The position numbers and the translations under genes were made by a program. 64,000 nt of DNA from Lutjanus erythropterus (taxonomy: Eukaryota; Chordata; Actinopteri; Lutjaniformes; Lutjanidae), in assembly GCA_020091685.1 (NCBI GenBank), contig CM034593.1, positions 44,889,733 to 44,953,732 on the forward strand. The letters are read 5' to 3'. Below are positions 55,301 to 61,300 of the stretch, one piece after another (the stretch's first letter is position 1; every line of letters begins with the position of its first letter). Below the pieces are notes generated by a model. That model made no database searches. It was not told the DNA's origin and saw only the letters and a list, made by a program, of their open reading frames with translations.

Positions 55301-58300
55301 ATTTATTTAGTGAATGCTGTAAGCATGCTCTGAAATCACTCCTGTACATTTAATCTTGGGCGAAATGCCTCTTTTATCCTGTTATCTGTTGATTCAATTT
55401 GAGTGTTTTGCCCACCTAGTTATTTTCACTTGCTAAATTTGTACATGCTTTTTCTGCTTCTATCATGCATAAGTAGGCTACATTGCATAATAGTTTATTC
55501 GTTCTCTGCTTTTATGATCAGGAGTCTGTACTGGGTCTTTTATTTTGAAACTGACCAGGTTCTCTATGCTGTTTCTGTGGCTGACTTCCTACTCGTTTGA
55601 TCTGCTCTGTGCAGTGTCATCCATCAAAAATATACTTGGCACCTGGTCCCCACAGAGCAGAGCGGAGAGCCGCTTCTGGGTCGCGCTGCAGTGCTTCTGC
55701 TGGAATCACAGGCACTGCGCAGAATGGCCGCGATCGGCTCCAGTGGCAGCGGTACAACCGTAACGTAACACAGCCGTGCCCAGTGGAATCAAACCGTCAC
55801 CGTCTTTTAGGTTTTTGCTACTTGTGTTTGCAAACTTTGTCCCCTGGTGCAACTTTTCTATCAACTTTGTCCCATGGTGGTACCTTGCAAATGACTTCAG
55901 AATATAAATGCAAACAACGGTATATAAGCAAGCAGTTCATTCTTAAAAACTAAATCCCAGCAGCATGTTGGAGGACTTGAATCAGCCTGAAGGGTGTTTC
56001 TTACAGATTAAAACATTTGATTAATTTTTAAAAATGATTTTCTTGCTCCTTCAGAGTCTATGATCAGAGCTGCGTCCATGGCAACAGTCTGCTATTCAGA
56101 AATAACAGACCTTCAAATGCTGTAACTGACCAATCAGAATCAAGAATTTAACAATAATGGAATGTAATAATGGCTAAATAATGTGCAGGAAACATTGCTG
56201 CTGGGTAAATAATTGTCTGTGAAAAGTGACACAGTCATCAGTCCAATCTACACAAGGAAGCTGACCAGTTTCATTCTGACAACAGACTGTCTGTAGGCTA
56301 AATGAGACATGAGAGCATTTACCTATTTATTTAAAATCCATGAATAAAGTATAAAACAGAACCACATTAATAATACAGGAGTCTGAATGACTTTTGTTCT
56401 TTGATATAGCTTCATTTCAGGCTCTCACTGTTGGACAGTTATAGTGATTAGTATCATTCATGACAAAATGTATTTTTTCACCCTAATAAACCTTCAGGAA
56501 TTGTAGCACCCTGTCCTATTAATGAATCTATTTGTGCAAATCATCTTTAACTCAACTAGATATTGTGATTTGTCCCGTCTTCTAATTTAGAACTGACAAT
56601 AAATGTATTTATTCAGAAGAGTATGCCTATATTTTCACATCTTACGTTTCACATCTGCAAAAAGTGCCTTAATTTAATTAAATGGTGGCAGAAATAGTCC
56701 ATACAGGATAGGACCCTACACATGAGTGTGAATTCCCATGTAGCTTGAATTTGCGTGTGACCTTTCTTCGTCCCTTTCCCGTGTTTACAAGAGCAGCATG
56801 GCTTCCCAGTCGACATCTATCTGTCCATCTCTCACCATACCTCTTTGCAGCTCCACTCCCCTGCTACTGAAGTGCAGAGTCTCATACAAATAAACACTGG
56901 ACTACCAAATAGCCCTCTAACATCTGTGAGACACGTGGCCCAGTAAGACGACTGCTCTGACTGCTCGGTTCTCACAGGGATGATGACACAACTCGGGATG
57001 GGAATCAAGAACTGATTCCAGTCGAGAAATGGTTCCATATTGTCCAATCCATCAGGGATCTATGCCTCAGAGTTTATCAGATCCTTTTATTGATGCCGGC
57101 TAGGGGTGTCACGATTCCCCAAATCCACAATTCGATATGACCTTTGATTTTAAGGTCATGATTTGATTTGTTTTTCAAATTTTTGATTTTTGATGCAGTT
57201 ATGCTATTTTAAGGCTGTCTAGTCTTGATTTGTAAAGATCAACAGATCGTTGGTTTTATGCCCTGACTTACTGTCATTTACATAAAAATAACATTAAAAT
57301 TATTCTTTTAGAAAGATAAGGTAAAGGTTAGCTACGCTTTGGCATCTTTGAAATGTTGTTGCACTCAATGCAATTGAAATTGAAAGCTTATTTAGATCAT
57401 TTTTCAATGTAATGTTGAAGTTGTTTCACCCCTAATGCTGTGATGTTTTTTTGACTGTTGTACATTGTAATAACTTTATGTTTCAGGACAAAATTAAGCT
57501 AAAATTGAGATAAAAGAGAGATAAGAACAGGGAAACATGAAAATGAGTCAATAAGAATAAATAAAAATAAAGGGACACAACAGAATAAAATGATTTAAAT
57601 AGATTAAGAAGACGACATCACATAAAAGCAAGTCTATAAAATTGATGATGTCACTGATTCTGCGGCGTTCTCTCCAAAATTGAGGGGTCCTGGTGCCAAA
57701 AACGCAGTCACCTTTAGATTTAAGCCTTCATTTTGAACCCGCCAGGAGGGTCCCAAACGATTATCTCAGGCTGCTTACTGGATTATTTACGCTATGTAGC
57801 TTGGAGGCTTTAAAAGTGATCAGTAACATTTTAAAATCAATTATAAAAACACACTGGGAGCCAACGGAGCGAAACCAGGATAGGGGTGATATGATGTCTC
57901 GTTAAAACAAGTAAGACATGTTTGCAAAATAATGATATCAAACATCTATGCTGCGGGGAACTTGCAACAAAAAAAGGAGTCAAGGCGGAGAGCCTCTTTT
58001 CTATTCTGCTTCTACTCCGAATTGAGACTCAGAGATAATAAAACAGTTACACTGATGCTGAAAACCTGTGTAGGCCTATTTTTTCCCACACTGAAAATTC
58101 ATCAGGAATCAATAAGGGAATCAATAAAAAAATTGGATCAGTAAGCAGAATTAGTAATGGCACTGGGATCAATAAAATCTTATCAGTTCCCATCCCTGGG
58201 CACAACTGCATCAGTCGTGGGAGGGAGTCATGTTAGGGTCAGGATTTTTTTAAGACCATGTTCTTTGATTACGTGTTCGCTCTATCAGATCATGCAGAAA

Positions 58301-61300
58301 GAGTTCACACACTCATCTAATTTTTTATTTTTTATTTTTAGAAGATACAACCGTCTGCCCCTGAAGCACTTCCAGGCAGTATTTGATAGTTCACTGCAGA
58401 GAAATGGAGGATTTAGAGCCAGATAGTGATGAGATACAAGTCCAGGACTTTGTAGTTACACAACCGAGCCACCAGAATGCCTCCAGGACCTGCGTTGAGA
58501 GAAACGCTCTCATTGTTCATTGACACGCTCTGCCGTTTCCTACATGTGGAAAGTTAGACGTTCGCATGTTAGAAGTAGCCAATAGCCACACAGGTTGGAC
58601 TTTCTGAAACATTGAAGCATTGTTTGAATTAATACTCCTGCCCACTGGTGTGTCAGAGGGATCACTTTCTTCCTCTGTGACTGCAACTGTACTGACTTTT
58701 TGAATTCAAGATTCAGATATGTGATAATCCTTTCCCTCCCTGCCCTTTTATCCTTCTTTTCTCTCTCAGCAGGACTCTAATGTGTGTTTTATGCCTTTAA
58801 AAAAAACAAGCTGAACGGGACTTTTTCACCCTTTTTCACATGGGTCCTCATTAGATTCAGTAGGGCTGTGTTTTTAGGCAAGACTATACATTTTCTACTG
58901 TGTTCAAGTGGCTGTTCATCCTTAATATACAGTGCTTCATTATTCTACACAATATGAATTCATGATCCTCTGTAACTTTCAAAAGGTCAGGAGGATATAA
59001 GTCTGTAATTAACTCCTGTCGCCTTCTCCTGTCTGTCCAGGATGATCGTATGCAACCAGGTGATGAAGTTCATCCTGGACCGGATAGACAAGGACGAGAG
59101 GCAGGCGGCCAAGAGGAGGAAGAAGGAGGAGGTGGTGGAGGCCAAGAGGAGGTTGGCCAATGCCAGCAAGCTCTCCTCGCTCCTCTACCGGCACAAAGAG
59201 AGCCTCAAGATGGAGATCCTGAAGAAGAGGGCACTTCTCGACAAGGAGCTGCAGCTAGAGGCCCAGGTACAAAGGCGGGGAGGGAGGACGGAACAAAACA
59301 GTAGAAAAATCGACAAAATTAGTGTCCATTGAAATATTATCCAGTATATATATTTTTGAAACAAGGGGGTACATAAAAAAATAGTAAAGTTAAACCCAGT
59401 CTTTGCTGACGTTCCACTCCTCAGGAGGAGCTAAAGAGGGACCTGTTGCGGATGCGGAGGGAGAAGGAGAGGGCTCAGGCCGCAGCCCACCAGGCCGCCC
59501 AGGCGGCCGCCGCTGCAGCCGCACACAACCAGCAGCAACACGCTCTGGCGCACACGCACAGCATCGCCTCTCAGCACCACCTCACCACCACCGTCACCTC
59601 CACGCACAAGAGGAAACGGGAGGAGGAGAGGGAGACAGCGACGTCGACCAAGTCCAAGAAGAAGAAGATGATCGTGACGACGAGCACCAAGGAGAGCAAG
59701 AAGGACACCAAGCTGTACTGCATCTGCAAGACACCCTACGACGAGACCAAGTATGATGATGCACTCGTGAATGCCCTTGAATTTCAGAAGGGGAATATAG
59801 GGGGTTTACTGAGTCGTACTGAGCAAAGCTGACTGGTCAAACAGAAGCTTCCACACTGCAGCAACAAGTGTAGAGCATTCATTCATGCTGTAAGGAAGCT
59901 CTGGTTGTAGAATCAATATTAGGATGAAGGATGGAATTTCAGTTAAAGTTACTGATGTGTAAATGTCAGTTACGCAGTCGACTTCCTGACTAGTAAAAAA
60001 CAAACTTAACCCTATTTAGTAATTGTATGGAGGCAGTTATATAAATCATAAAAACAACCCAAAAAAGAAAAAGAAAATCCCAGCACCCTGCCAGTTCCTT
60101 TCTCTAACACATTATTGTTTACACATCAAAACTAACTGAATATTCCACATCAAAAGATGCATTTACTTTGAAACAATCTGCTCTGATATCAGGAGCCTGT
60201 TCAGTCCTGGTATTAACATGCGTCCTGGATGATTCGATCACAACTCTAAGTACGTGAGTTCACATCTGGCATTACAGTACATCTCAAGTGACCACTTGTG
60301 TTTAGATCTCACTTCCTCGTGCTATATGCAGAGAAAGACTAGGGATGTTTTGTTAGTTGAATGTCCATTACTGCCCATTTTTCCCATCTATTCATTCCTT
60401 TTTATTTTAGTTCAGCACCAAACTAAAGTCTTCTATCAGCCCACAGTGAGCCTCATGTTTTACCTGCGCTCTCAGCGGCCCAACAGGGAAGATGCTCTTT
60501 TACATTTTCCGACTGTGTGTAATCTGATATTTTTACATCATACATGACGAAGAAAGACATTCATGACAGAGTCAGAGGAAGTAAAAGTGTGTGTCCCACA
60601 GCACCACAGGGCCTCTCTCCCGTCCGCTCTTGTCAGCAACACATTTTTTTTTGTAAGAAATAAGAAAGTTTAACTTTCTTCTCACTGAATAATTGATGAA
60701 TAACTCTCAAAGTAGCGAACTTTGTGAAGGGAGTCCTGGGTTACAAGTGTGTTCACAAACATCTGCTGCGAGTAAGAGAGGCCATAAGTAATTTACATCA
60801 CATTTAACCAAATGATGGACTTAATGATATCAGTTAAGTAGGCTAACCTCTGAATGTCAAATCTCAAATGTGTCCTGGGTGCATTGACCGCTGTACTCAG
60901 AGCTGTGTGGTTTGATATCAGATCACTCAGGACGCATGTTCATACCTGGTCTGAACAGGGCCGACGTCACTCTCACAGAGACGATATGCGGGGTTTTACC
61001 CAGTACCACTCACCATTAAACAAAGAAATCTTTAAATGAAACCCAATATTCCCAGGGTTACTACACAGCATGGAATTTGAGTTTCCAGGTCTTGATAACT
61101 ATGAAAAAAAAAAACTATTTGTGTTTCCAGACTATTTCCTCTGTTTGGTTTTGTAAAACATAAAATTCAAGATCTCTAAAAATCAAAAGCAAAATGTTTG
61201 TCATGCCATTTGCAGCAGGCAGCCAGCGCAACCAAAATGTTTACCACATTGTGAGAGAGCACAGGCCTGATGTTGTCAAAAGCAAAGCAAGAAGTACGCC

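Larger units (their letters stand above)
56994..58199. mobile_element. hAT-like element with 8-bp target duplication, hosting other repeats
   Basis: Termini cgggatgggaatcaa and, inverted, gttcccatccctgg, of the CAGGGATGGGAA type. The flanking 8-mers are acacaact and gcacaact (7 of 8). The interior is filled by a nested MITE (57101-57434) and a dispersed repeat (57466-57925); no transposase is seen. Confidence 0.78.
53166..59040 (+). other. bptf intron (5.9 kb) with a nested hAT-like element
   Basis: Contains a repeat fragment (54100-54230) and a 1.2-kb hAT-like element (56994-58199) that hosts another MITE (57101-57434) and a dispersed repeat (57466-57925). An AT-rich poly-A patch lies near 53660-53674. 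54240-56990 and 58210-59020 show no supported exon. Acceptor tgtccag. Confidence 0.72.
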
